Shown piece by piece: positions 1-8,978 of a stretch of 64,000 nucleotides of DNA. The notes beneath the pieces are model-generated. The model did not search any database. It was not told the origin of the DNA and saw only the letters and a program-made list of their open reading frames with translations. Origin of the DNA: CAVQKZ01 sp963837325 (GTDB taxonomy: Bacteria > Actinomycetota > Actinomycetes > Mycobacteriales > Jatrophihabitantaceae); contig CAWIMV010000001.1 in assembly GCA_963837325.1 (NCBI GenBank), positions 1,240,001 through 1,304,000 of the forward strand, in the 5' to 3' direction. The position numbers were made by a program, and so were the translations under genes. How positions within the stretch are numbered: position 1 is the stretch's first letter; every line of letters starts with the position of its first letter.

Positions 1-1544
<1,544 letters not shown>

Positions 1545-1546
1545 CG

Positions 1547-1957
1547 CTAGCTCTGCTCCTGGATACGGATCTCGTTGCCGGCCGGGTCGCGGAATGCGCA
1601 GTCCCTTACGCCGTATGGCTGCTCGGTCGGTTCCTGCACGACCTCGGCGTCGCCTGACTGCACCCGCTCGAACGTGCCGTCGAGATCCTTGGTGCCCAGC
1701 AGCAGTTTGCCGTAGGTGCCCTTGGCCATCATTTCGGCGACGGCCCGCTGCTCGTCCTCGGTGACGCCGGGGGTGGCGGTCGGCGGGTACAAGACGATCG
1801 ACACTTCAGGCTGGCCCGGCGGCCCGACCGTGATCCAGTGCAGGCCGTTGTATCCGACGTCGTTGCGGATCTCGAAGCCCAACGTGTCGCGGTAGAACGC
1901 GATCGCGGCGTCGGGGTCGTTCTGGGGCAGGAAGCTCGAGGTAATCGTGATGTCCAT
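1547..1957 (-). CDS. VOC (glyoxalase/bleomycin-resistance) family protein
   Basis: This 136-aa protein has the vicinal-oxygen-chelate fold: two beta-alpha-beta-beta-beta modules, beginning MDITITSSFLPQNDPDAAIAF and ending FRDPAGNEIRIQEQS, a typical VOC C-terminal metal-site strand. The open frame extends further upstream, but the extra residues overlap the AraC gene and look non-coding, so I use the ATG at 1957. It lies 10 nt after the AraC-type regulator and 2 nt before the UvrA-like gene, suggesting one transcription unit. Substrate unknown; antibiotic binding or a dioxygenase/isomerase role are both possible. Confidence 0.85.
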   Translation of the reverse strand: MDITITSSFLPQNDPDAAIAFYRDTLGFEIRNDVGYNGLHWITVGPPGQPEVSIVLYPPTATPGVTEDEQRAVAEMMAKGTYGKLLLGTKDLDGTFERVQSGDAEVVQEPTEQPYGVRDCAFRDPAGNEIRIQEQS

Positions 1958-1967
1958 GGCGACGACG

Positions 1968-2411
1968 TTACGTCCGTGCCGTGGTCGGTGCTTCTCGATT
2001 CCTGACCGGTCTGGTGACCTGTTTGGCCACGCAGGGCGGCATTCCCACCGTCGCCTCGGCGTGCTCGCGCCGGTACGTGCTGGGCGGTACGCCGACAAGC
2101 TCGGTGAAGCGAGTGCTGAACGTACCCAGTGACTGGCAGCCCACCGCGAAACAGACCTCGGTGACGCTAAGGTCACCACGCCGCAGCAGCGCCATCGCGC
2201 GCTCGATACGCCGCGTCATTAGATAGCCGTACGGCGACTCGCCATACGCAGCGCGGAACTCGCGGCTGAGGTGCCCGGCCGAGATGTGCGCGCCACGGGC
2301 GAGCGCCTCGACGTCGAGCGGCTGTGCGTACTCGCGGTCGATCCGGTCGCGAACCCGGCGCAGTCGCGCGAGGTCGCGCAGGTGCTCCGCGGTTGCCCGC
2401 CTACTGGTCAC
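1968..2411 (-). CDS. AraC-family transcriptional regulator (HTH only)
   Basis: A 147-aa protein with a GTG start at 2411. It consists almost entirely of an AraC/XylS double helix-turn-helix (about residues 18-115), with the characteristic second-HTH core VTEVCFAVGCQSLGTFSTRF. There is no N-terminal effector domain, so it belongs to the small AraC-like regulators often placed next to VOC-family genes. It probably controls the VOC gene directly downstream (10-nt gap) and possibly the UvrA-like gene beyond. The effector is unknown. Confidence 0.88.
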   Translation of the reverse strand: MTSRRATAEHLRDLARLRRVRDRIDREYAQPLDVEALARGAHISAGHLSREFRAAYGESPYGYLMTRRIERAMALLRRGDLSVTEVCFAVGCQSLGTFSTRFTELVGVPPSTYRREHAEATVGMPPCVAKQVTRPVRNREAPTTART

Positions 2412-2493
2412 CTGCGAGATCGTGCCACACCCGACCGACGGCGGAGCCGATGAGCACGATTCGTACCAGTTGAGCGCGGCTACCCGTCGACGG

Positions 2494-2862
2494 CTACGCG
2501 AGGGAGTCGTCGTAGCTGGCCGTGAGCTTGCCGCCTGCGCTGCCCGTGTTGACCACGCCGGCGCGCTCGATAAGCATGGCCCGCACCTCGCCAGCCGCGA
2601 TCGGACAGTGCTCGACGCCGCGGGGTACGACGTATAGCTGACCCGGGCGCAGGGCCACGTCGCCGTCGCGCAGTTGGATCGTCAGCTGACCGTCCAAAAC
2701 GAGGAACAGTTCGTCGGTGTCATCGTGGGTGTGCCAGACGAACTCGCCCTGGACCTTGACGACCTTGATCTCGTAGTCGTTGAGCCGGGCAACGACCTTC
2801 GGCGACCAGTGCTCGGTAAACGACGACAGCTTCTCGGCGAGATCGACCGGCGTGTTGGGCAT
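2494..2862 (-). CDS. Cupin-2 domain protein
   Basis: A 122-aa single-domain cupin. Motif 1 (WHTHDDTDELFLVLDG) and motif 2 (PGQLYVVPRGVEHCP) supply the metal-binding His/Glu residues. Such small cupins often act as sugar- or small-molecule-binding proteins, isomerases or dioxygenases; no substrate can be assigned here. It stands alone, with an 82-nt gap to the AraC gene and about 165 nt to the palindromic promoter region of the next, divergent transcription unit. Nothing else is evident in those gaps. Confidence 0.85.
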   Translation of the reverse strand: MPNTPVDLAEKLSSFTEHWSPKVVARLNDYEIKVVKVQGEFVWHTHDDTDELFLVLDGQLTIQLRDGDVALRPGQLYVVPRGVEHCPIAAGEVRAMLIERAGVVNTGSAGGKLTASYDDSLA

Positions 2863-3027
2863 GCACCCAGCTTGACAGGACGTGACGCTGATCGCAGTCG
2901 AGTTTCGGGCAACCCGGCGAGCCGTCCGACCTTGCCCCCCTAACCGGTCAACTCACGGCGTGTCTCCCGGCTGCGGGGCCGAGCCGGGCGCGGCCGATCC
3001 CGACCATCGCCAACCTGACGCAAACGA

Positions 3028-3060
3028 ACATTTGCAAAGGACTCTTTGCAAATGTATGTT
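3028..3060 (+). promoter_or_regulatory. Palindromic operator overlapping a promoter for the ArsR-like/MFS operon
   Basis: A perfect 12-bp inverted repeat, acatttgcaaag - gact - ctttgcaaatgt, occupies 3028-3055. Overlapping it are a -35-like ttgcaa (3032-3037) and a -10-like tatgtt (3055-3060) separated by 17 bp. The predicted transcription start would fall at or next to the ATG at 3067, which would give a leaderless mRNA. The position implies autorepression by the regulator it precedes. Promoter elements are inferred; the palindrome is seen directly. Confidence 0.65.
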
Positions 3061-3066
3061 GGCACG

Positions 3067-3642
3067 ATGACGAAGGTCCGCAGGCTCGAAGTCGACGCTC
3101 CGACGCTCAAGGCGCTCGCCCACCCGCTCCGGGTGCAGATCTTGCGGGTCCTGCAGCTGCGCGACCGGGCCAGCGTCACCAGCCTGGCGACCGAACTCGG
3201 CGAGACGACGGGCGCGGTCAGCTATCACCTGCGCCAGTTGGCCCGGCACGGGCTGGTCGAGCAGTCCGATGCCGGCGCCGACACCACCCGCCAGCAGTGG
3301 TGGCAGATGGCGGTCGATCAGCTCCACGTGACCGGCTTCGAGTTCCTCGAGAATGAGGACACCCGCGAGGCGGCCGGTTTCCTGCTGCGCGAGTTCCAGG
3401 CCGACCGCAGCCGCCGGCTCGCGAACTGGTTCGCCACGGCCACGCAATGGCCGCAGGCGTGGCAACGCGCCAGCAGCGATATGGATGCTCAGCTCGAGCT
3501 CAACCCGACCCAGACCCGCGCGTTGGCCGATGAACTGGCCGCGGTCGTGGATCGATACCGACAACTCAAGCCCGGCCGCGGCGCGCGCAAGGTCGACGTG
3601 CAGTACGCCGTGTTTCCCACGGACACCGAAGGCCGGCCGTGA
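3067..3642 (+). CDS. ArsR/HTH_20-type winged-helix transcriptional regulator
   Basis: A 191-aa regulator with an N-terminal winged helix (ALAHPLRVQILRVL, then SVTSLATELGETTGAVSYHLRQL) and an alpha-helical C-terminal region of a type common next to MFS exporters. Upstream in-frame starts (3046, 3052) lie inside the palindromic operator, so the ATG at 3067 is preferred. Its 3' end overlaps the MFS gene by 4 nt (GTGA), so the pair is translationally coupled. It likely represses its own operon through the 3028-3055 palindrome and responds to a substrate of the transporter. Confidence 0.88.
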   Translation: MTKVRRLEVDAPTLKALAHPLRVQILRVLQLRDRASVTSLATELGETTGAVSYHLRQLARHGLVEQSDAGADTTRQQWWQMAVDQLHVTGFEFLENEDTREAAGFLLREFQADRSRRLANWFATATQWPQAWQRASSDMDAQLELNPTQTRALADELAAVVDRYRQLKPGRGARKVDVQYAVFPTDTEGRP

Positions 3643-4937
3643 ACAAGCTGGGGCGCACGTTCTGGCGGATGTACGCCAGCAGCGCGACATCCAACCTCGC
3701 CGATGGCATCGGTCGCACCGCGTTGCCGTTGCTCGCCGCCACTTACACGCGCAACCCGGTGCTCGTATCCGGACTGGTGACGTTCGCGTTCCTGCCCTGG
3801 CTGCTGTTCGCGCTGCCGAGCGGCGCCCTGGTCGACCGGCTCGACCGACGGCACGCGATGTCGGCGGCGAACACCGTGCGCGCCGCGGCGACGGCCACGC
3901 TGGCTGTCCTGGTTCTCACTCACCACGCGAACATCGCCGCGCTCTATGTCGTCGCGTTCGCCCTCGGCCTGGCCGAGACGGTGTACGACAGCGCGATCCG
4001 CGCCATTCTGCCGCAGGTGGTGACGAGTGAGCGGCTCGACAGCGCGAACGGCGTGCTCACCGTCGAGGAGATGCTCGGCCAGACGTTCCTGGGCGCTCCG
4101 CTGGGATCGTCGCTGTTTACGCTGGCCGTGGCCGCACCATTCCTGGTGAACGCCGGCGGCTTCGCTGTCGCAGCGGCCCTCATGCTCACCCTGCGCGGTA
4201 ACTACCGACCGAAGCGCTCCGGCGCCAAGGCATCTTTTCGGGTCGACATGGCTGACGGGGTGCGTTGGCTGCGCGCACACCGCCTCCTTCGTGGGCTGAC
4301 CCTGGTCTCTGCCGGAACCGCCGGCCTGTCCAGCATGGCCAGTGGCGTGCTCGTGCTCTACGTGCTCGAGGTGCTGCGACTGCCGGCAGGCGACTTCGGC
4401 CTGGTCCTGATCGTTGGCGGCGTCGGCGGTCTGCTGGGTGGACTGGCCACGCCACCGCTCGCGCGCCGCTTCGGGCGCGCGGTCGTGCTGAACGTCGGAT
4501 CGGTGTTCAGCGCGGTAACGCTCGCGCTCATGGGTCTGACCCGCAACGGGCTGATCGGCGCGGTCCTGTTCGGCGGTTGCGGTGCCGGCGTGATGACGTG
4601 GAACGTGCTGACGATGTCACTGCGCCAGGCGCTCATTCCGCAGGAACTGTTCGGTCGGGTGCAGGGCGCTTACCGAACGGTGGTGTGGGGTGCCATTGCG
4701 ATCGGCTCGTTGCTCGGAGGTGCGGTGGCGAACCAGATCGGGCTGCGACCGGTGTTCACCGTCGCGGGTGTGGGCTGCCTCGTGATGGCCGGCCTGCTCG
4801 CACTGCTGCTGCGCGCGCACGCCGCGGCCCTGAGTGACGATCCCGCGCTCTCCCGGGAGGCCGCCCCGTCCGCCGACCCGCTCCCATCAGCTGACGAGGA
4901 TTCGCCGTACCCTGCCGATTCCCGGGCTCAAGCCTGA
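3639..4937 (+). CDS. MFS transporter (MFS_3/EntS-like exporter)
   Basis: A 432-aa polytopic membrane protein with roughly 10-12 hydrophobic segments. It has the MFS motif-A-like loop GALVDRLDRRHAM between helices 2 and 3, typical of the EntS-like drug/siderophore exporter branch. The GTG start overlaps the stop of the ArsR-like regulator. The C-terminal about 35 residues are a hydrophilic tail. Expected to export a small toxic compound or siderophore; the substrate is not evident. Its 3' end overlaps the convergent GNAT gene by 10 nt. Confidence 0.88.
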   Translation: MNKLGRTFWRMYASSATSNLADGIGRTALPLLAATYTRNPVLVSGLVTFAFLPWLLFALPSGALVDRLDRRHAMSAANTVRAAATATLAVLVLTHHANIAALYVVAFALGLAETVYDSAIRAILPQVVTSERLDSANGVLTVEEMLGQTFLGAPLGSSLFTLAVAAPFLVNAGGFAVAAALMLTLRGNYRPKRSGAKASFRVDMADGVRWLRAHRLLRGLTLVSAGTAGLSSMASGVLVLYVLEVLRLPAGDFGLVLIVGGVGGLLGGLATPPLARRFGRAVVLNVGSVFSAVTLALMGLTRNGLIGAVLFGGCGAGVMTWNVLTMSLRQALIPQELFGRVQGAYRTVVWGAIAIGSLLGGAVANQIGLRPVFTVAGVGCLVMAGLLALLLRAHAAALSDDPALSREAAPSADPLPSADEDSPYPADSRAQA

Positions 4938-5494
4938 GCGACCACCTTGCTCACGATCCAGGCATGCTTGCCGACCTGCCGATCGCGGCTGAATCCGTAC
5001 TGCTCGAACAGTTCGACGGTGGCGCTGAACAGGAAGCGGCCCGGCGCCTCGCGGCCCGTGGTCACCTCTGGGATGGCCTCGACCAGGCCGCCGCCGGCAC
5101 GGGCGATCTGGTCGAGGGCGCCCTCCAGCGCTGCCCTGGCGACACCCTGGCCGCGATGTCTCTTGTCGACGTAGAAGCAGGTGATCCGCCAGTCGGGCCG
5201 CGGCGGCGCGTCCTTTTCGTACTCGCGCCGGTGCTTGATGCCCGGGAGTTCTTCCGGACTGCCGTACTGACACCAGCCCTGCGCAGCGCCGGTCTCGTCG
5301 AGGACGAGTGCGGCGTGCGCGCGATCAGTCCGGACCCGGTCCTCCTTGACCGCGCGATGGCTGATTCCCTTCTGACCGCACTCGGGGTGGTACCCGATGC
5401 ACCAGCACCCGCCGAAAACCCCGTTGTTGCGCTCGACGAGTTCGGCGAAGGCATCCCACGTCGAGGCGTCGAGAGGCCGCGTCGCGTATGACAT
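4928..5494 (-). CDS. GNAT-family N-acetyltransferase
   Basis: A 188-aa protein with a GNAT core. The acetyl-CoA-binding motif is FYVDKRHRGQGVARAAL and the N-terminal region contains GGCWCIGYHPE, a pattern I associate with a widespread actinobacterial GNAT subfamily. The start at 5494 is chosen for an AAAGGA Shine-Dalgarno about 9 nt upstream; upstream residues in the frame overlap the hydrolase gene. It follows the alpha/beta hydrolase by 22 nt on the same strand. Acceptor substrate unknown. Confidence 0.85.
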   Translation of the reverse strand: MSYATRPLDASTWDAFAELVERNNGVFGGCWCIGYHPECGQKGISHRAVKEDRVRTDRAHAALVLDETGAAQGWCQYGSPEELPGIKHRREYEKDAPPRPDWRITCFYVDKRHRGQGVARAALEGALDQIARAGGGLVEAIPEVTTGREAPGRFLFSATVELFEQYGFSRDRQVGKHAWIVSKVVAQA

Positions 5495-5516
5495 CTCGGA
5501 GTCCTTTCGGCGTGGT

Positions 5517-6200
5517 TCAGGCCGTGGCGGCGGCCGCCAGTATTCGGGCCAACTCGACCGGCTTGGTGAGCATCGGCCAGTGGCCCGAGTCGATGTCGAC
5601 GAGGTCGAGGTGCTTGGCCTTGGCCAGCTCGGGCGCGTCGCCGGAGCTGATCCACTCCTGAGCCTGCGCCGGGGTGAACTCGGGGCACACCAGCACGACC
5701 GGCACGTCAAACCGGCGCTCGTCGGCCAGCCGGACCACACCCTTGCTCACCCCCTCGGGCACCGGGATCGCCCGCGATTCGAACCCGCGCCTGGCGTCCT
5801 CGTCGAGGTCAGCCGAATCGGGCCCCTCGAACGGCCCCCAGCCCGGGAAGGGCATCACGCCGTCCTTCGTGTCGAAGAAGTCGGCGTAGGCCTGTCCGTC
5901 GGGCGACGGAAAGCCTCCGATCAGGGCGACTTTGGCCAGCTTCTCGGGCCGGGCGTCGGCGGCCAGCCAGGCCAGCGAGCAGGCCGCGGAATGGCCGACG
6001 ACCATGGGCTTCTCCGTCGCGGCGTCCACTGCGGCGAGCGCCGTCGTGACCTGATCGTCGAGCGTGGCAGAGGCGGATCCGTCACCCTGCCCCGGGAGAG
6101 TGAGTGGCACCGGCCGATGACCGAGTGTCTCCAGCGCGGGCACGACGTCGTCCCATACGGCTCCGTCCAGCCAAAGGCCGGCGATGAGCAGGATGTCCAT
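5517..6200 (-). CDS. Alpha/beta hydrolase
   Basis: A 227-aa alpha/beta hydrolase. The nucleophile elbow is GHSAA (Ser about residue 70) and the catalytic His is in DSGHWPML near the C-terminus, with an acid expected around VCPEF. It lacks a signal peptide, so it is cytoplasmic. It is the first intact gene of a two-gene unit with the GNAT. Its ATG overlaps the stop of a short upstream frame (TGATG) that appears to be a gene remnant. Substrate unknown; esterase or lactonase activity is plausible. Confidence 0.87.
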   Translation of the reverse strand: MDILLIAGLWLDGAVWDDVVPALETLGHRPVPLTLPGQGDGSASATLDDQVTTALAAVDAATEKPMVVGHSAACSLAWLAADARPEKLAKVALIGGFPSPDGQAYADFFDTKDGVMPFPGWGPFEGPDSADLDEDARRGFESRAIPVPEGVSKGVVRLADERRFDVPVVLVCPEFTPAQAQEWISSGDAPELAKAKHLDLVDIDSGHWPMLTKPVELARILAAAATA

Positions 6201-6324
6201 CAGCTCTCCTTCTCCAGTACGGTCAGCTTGGCGTCATTGAAGTACACCCGGGTGGAGGTGGCGTCCAGGAGACTCACTCGCGCGAGGTGGATCGGGTGAG
6301 GTCCTGATCGCCAAGGTCGGTCAT
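6200..6324 (-). pseudogene. Possible frameshifted remnant of a small pentapeptide-like protein
   Basis: Reading from an ATG at 6324 gives 16 codons (MTDLGDQDLTRSTSRE) and then a stop. A different frame starting at GTG 6277 gives 25 codons (core SLLDATSTRVYFNDAKLTV) ending in a TGA that overlaps the hydrolase ATG. Joined, they resemble the start of pentapeptide-repeat-like proteins (alternating D-L/A-x-F/V), suggesting a decayed gene or a short leader peptide coupled to the hydrolase. The evidence is weak and rests on the residue pattern and the TGATG overlap. Confidence 0.3.
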
Positions 6325-6430
6325 GCGCACACCGTAGGGCAATTTCCGGACGATCTGCTTCCGGTTCCGGGGGTCCAACCGCCGATCGTTGCGGTACCTG
6401 CCGGCGGGTCGGGTTGGGCATGATCGCAGG

Positions 6431-7186
6431 GTGCCGTTTCTCGATGGTCCGACGCCGATCGCCTTCTCGCACCGAGGCTTCGCGCCGACCGGTGGCGAGA
6501 ACTCGATGGCGGCATTCGAGCGGGCGGTGGCGCTCGGCTACCGCTACCTCGAGACGGACGTGCGGGTGACGGCCGACGGCGTCGCGCTCGCCTTCCACGA
6601 CAACACGCTGGACCGGGTGACCGACCAGCGCGGCCGGGTCGGCGACCTGCCCTGGGCCCAGGTCCGGCACGCTCGGATCGGCGGCAGCGAACGCATCCCA
6701 GTGCTGGCCGAACTGCTCGATGCCTGGCCGGACGCGCGGGTGAACATCGATATCAAGGCCGAACATTGCATCGGTCCCACGATCGACGCGATCCGCCGCA
6801 CCCGCTCGATCGACCGGGTCTGCGTGGGTGCCTTCTCCGGCGCACGCGTCGCGGCCGTGCGCCGGGTCCTGGGGCCGCGGCTGTGTACCGCTCTGGGTCC
6901 ACGGGAGGCGCTGGCCCTGCGCGCGGCTACGTCGCTGCGTCGGCTGCCGCGCCGCGGGCCGGGCCAATGTGCCCAGGTGCCGGCTCGGATCGGCCCGGTG
7001 CCCTTCGTGGACGGGCGATACGTCGCCACCGCGCACCGTCTCGGCTTGCCGGTCCACGCCTGGACCGTGAACCGCCGGGCTGAAATGGTCCGACTGCTCG
7101 ACTTAGGGGTTGACGGGCTGATGACCGATGCGGCTGACGTCCTGCGTGATGTTCTCATCGACCGCGGCCAGTGGCGGCCGGGCTAG
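6431..7186 (+). CDS. Glycerophosphodiester phosphodiesterase
   Basis: A 251-aa GDPD/TIM-barrel enzyme that hydrolyses glycerophosphodiesters to glycerol-3-phosphate and an alcohol. Conserved motifs are the N-terminal SHRG, YLETDVRVTADGVALAFHD (metal and catalytic residues), NIDIK, and the C-terminal HAWTVN and GVDGLMTD. No signal peptide is seen, so it is probably cytoplasmic. GTG at 6431 is preferred because homologues start near PFLDGPTPIAFSHRG; an in-frame ATG at 6389 would add 14 poorly conserved residues. It ends 9 nt before the convergent membrane-protein gene. Confidence 0.9.
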   Translation: MPFLDGPTPIAFSHRGFAPTGGENSMAAFERAVALGYRYLETDVRVTADGVALAFHDNTLDRVTDQRGRVGDLPWAQVRHARIGGSERIPVLAELLDAWPDARVNIDIKAEHCIGPTIDAIRRTRSIDRVCVGAFSGARVAAVRRVLGPRLCTALGPREALALRAATSLRRLPRRGPGQCAQVPARIGPVPFVDGRYVATAHRLGLPVHAWTVNRRAEMVRLLDLGVDGLMTDAADVLRDVLIDRGQWRPG

Positions 7187-7194
7187 GGCTCCGC

Positions 7195-7656
7195 TCACCC
7201 GCGCCGTTGGAGGTCCACCGCAGCCGCCCCGGCCACGATGGCCGCCCCCACCGCGCCGGCAGAGATCGCCTGGGCCCGCCAGCCTCCGAGCTTGCCCTGG
7301 CGCAGGGCCGAGACCAGCACTGCGGCATCGGCCGCGTCCGAGATCGAGCCGGCCAGCAACCATCCGACCGCACCGGAGCGACTCGCGGAGGAGGCCAGGG
7401 TGCCCGCTCCGAGGACCCCGTCGCGCGCAGCCGTCATCCGCGCCAGCCAGCTGACCCGCGCCGCGGTGGCACTGTCGAGGCCCATCAGGCGCACCGACGC
7501 CACCGGGGCGGCCAGGAAGACGGCGCCGATGGTCAGGCGGGTGGCCCCGACGCAGATGCCGATCGTGCGAGCAGAGGGCAATCGGCTAAAGAATTGAACC
7601 GAATCGGCCGATGGTACGGATATAGCTACGGGCAGGCGGCGCGTCGATCGGAACAC
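7195..7656 (-). CDS. Small membrane protein, DUF4267-like
   Basis: A protein of up to 153 aa with about four hydrophobic segments rich in Ala/Gly (for example TIGAVFLAAPVASVRLMGL and AISAGAVGAAIVAGAAAV). The general pattern resembles the DUF4267 family of short integral membrane proteins; no function is known. The GTG at 7656 is the first start. A TTG near 7580, preceding PSARTIGICVG, would remove a poorly hydrophobic N-terminus and may be the true start. The gene stands alone. Confidence 0.6.
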   Translation of the reverse strand: MFRSTRRLPVAISVPSADSVQFFSRLPSARTIGICVGATRLTIGAVFLAAPVASVRLMGLDSATAARVSWLARMTAARDGVLGAGTLASSASRSGAVGWLLAGSISDAADAAVLVSALRQGKLGGWRAQAISAGAVGAAIVAGAAAVDLQRRG

Positions 7657-7738
7657 GGTCGGACTCCCTCAGTCGGAACGGACGCGTCGACGGCCCTGGA
7701 ACAGCCGTAGTCACCTGCGGCCGGACATGGTTAACAGT

Positions 7739-7777
7739 TCAACGATCGGGGAATCATCACATAGCCCTGATCGTTGA
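7739..7777 (+). promoter_or_regulatory. SigR-type promoter of rbpA, flanked by a 9-bp inverted repeat
   Basis: GGGAAT at 7749-7754 and GTTG at 7773-7776 are separated by exactly 18 nt, matching the SigR (oxidative/thiol stress ECF sigma) consensus GGGAAT-N18-GTT. rbpA is a known SigR target in Streptomyces. In addition tcaacgatc (7739-7747) and gatcgttga (7769-7777) form a perfect 9-bp inverted repeat bracketing the promoter; the right arm contains the -10 element, so a second regulator might bind here. The rest of 7657-7826 shows nothing else. Confidence 0.75.
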
Positions 7778-7826
7778 TCAGACGCAAGCAAATTTCGGAA
7801 ATTTTCTCGTCCAGGAGGTGCCCACC

Positions 7827-8174
7827 ATGGCAGATCGGACACTGCGGGGCAGTCGGCTGGGCGCGGTCAGCTATGAGACCGAATATGGCGCCGAGCCAGC
7901 CCCACGCAACGTCGCGGCCTACCGCTGTCCGCGGGGCCACGAGTACAGCGTTCCGTTCTCAGAGGAAGCAGAGATTCCCACGACCTGGGAGTGCCGCCTC
8001 GACGGGACACCAGGTGTTCTGATCGACGGGCCCGAGCCCGAAGCGAAGAAGGTCAAGGCTGTCCGCACCCACTGGGACATGCTGATGGAGCGACGCACGA
8101 TCGCCGACCTCGAGGAAGTCCTCGCCGAGCGGCTCGACGTCCTGCGCGCCCGGCGCGGCGCGAAGAGCGCCTGA
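7827..8174 (+). CDS. rbpA: RNA polymerase-binding protein RbpA
   Basis: A 115-aa RbpA, the essential actinobacterial RNA-polymerase-binding activator that stabilises the open complex with the principal sigma factor. It shows the basic N-terminal tail, the zinc-fold region YRCPRGHEYSVPFSEEAEIPTTWEC (Cys/His ligands), the basic linker PEAKKVKAVRTHWDMLMERR and the sigma-interacting C-terminal helix. The ATG at 7827 has an AGGAGG Shine-Dalgarno about 8 nt upstream. It is preceded by a SigR-type promoter and followed by a strong hairpin. The rbpA-ppm1 neighbourhood is conserved in Actinobacteria. Confidence 0.96.
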   Translation: MADRTLRGSRLGAVSYETEYGAEPAPRNVAAYRCPRGHEYSVPFSEEAEIPTTWECRLDGTPGVLIDGPEPEAKKVKAVRTHWDMLMERRTIADLEEVLAERLDVLRARRGAKSA

Positions 8175-8192
8175 CGCCGCCACACTGCCTAT

Positions 8193-8222
8193 CGCTCGGC
8201 GCAGCTAATGCTGCGCCGAGCG
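8193..8222. terminator. Bidirectional hairpin terminator between rbpA and ppm1
   Basis: Perfect 13-bp arms (cgctcggcgcagc / gctgcgccgagcg) with a 4-nt loop lie between the convergent rbpA and ppm1 genes. The left arm and loop include the TAG stop of ppm1. There is no long T-run, as usual for actinobacterial terminators. Confidence 0.75.
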
Positions 8223-8978
8223 CCGGTTCAGGGCGGCGCGTACCTGGCGGCCGCGGTGATCAACACCCCACCGAGTGACCCGCCAGAAGGCCTCCCCCAC
8301 GATCGACCCGCTCATCTTGCTCTCGCCGCGCTCGCGTTCGGCGAACGTGATCGGTACTTCGGCCACCCGGAAACCGCGGCGCAGGGCCCGCCACGCCAGA
8401 TCGACCTGGAAGCAGTAGCCCTCGGAGGCGGCAGCGGCGTAGTCGATCGCCTCGAGCACGTTGCGGCGATAGGCCCGGTAACCGGCAGTAGAGTCGCGAA
8501 GTTTGATACCTAGGGCCAAGCGGGCGTAGAGGTTCGCGCCCCTGGAGAGCAATTCGCGATGCCGGGGCCAGTTCAACACTGACCCACCGGGAACCCATCT
8601 CGAACCCAGCACCACGTCGGCATCGTCGAGTGCAGCCAGCAGCGTGGGCAGTTGCTCGGGGGCGTGGGATCCGTCGGCGTCCATCTCCACCAGGACGTCG
8701 TAGCCGTCGGCCAGGCCTTGGGTGAACGCCGCGACGTAGGCCGGGCCGAGCCCTTCCTTCGCGCGTCGATGCAGCACGTGCACCTTGACGTCGCGCTCGG
8801 CCAAGGCGTCGACGACCGGGCCGGTGCCGTCAGGGCTAGCGTCGTCCACGATCAGCACGTCGGCGCCGGGAACCGCCGTCCGAACTCGTCCGGTGATTGC
8901 TTCGATGTTGTCGCGCTCGTTGTAGGTCGGGATGATCACGAGCACCCGTGGCGCCGCGGCATTCCCAGGGGGCGTCAC
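8205..8978 (-). CDS. ppm1: Polyprenol monophosphomannose synthase (family 2 glycosyltransferase)
   Basis: A 257-aa GT2 enzyme transferring mannose from GDP-mannose to polyprenyl phosphate, supplying the donor for lipoglycans and protein mannosylation. Motifs: IIPTYNERDNIE, VDDASPDGTG (nucleotide binding), MDADGSH (metal), RDSTAGYRAY and ERERGESKMSG near the C-terminus. There are no membrane segments, so it works as a peripheral enzyme. The GTG at 8978 overlaps the lnt stop (GTGA). In M. tuberculosis the Lnt-like and Ppm domains are fused in one protein; here they are separate but coupled genes. Confidence 0.92.
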   Translation of the reverse strand: MTPPGNAAAPRVLVIIPTYNERDNIEAITGRVRTAVPGADVLIVDDASPDGTGPVVDALAERDVKVHVLHRRAKEGLGPAYVAAFTQGLADGYDVLVEMDADGSHAPEQLPTLLAALDDADVVLGSRWVPGGSVLNWPRHRELLSRGANLYARLALGIKLRDSTAGYRAYRRNVLEAIDYAAAASEGYCFQVDLAWRALRRGFRVAEVPITFAERERGESKMSGSIVGEAFWRVTRWGVDHRGRQVRAALNRRSAQH

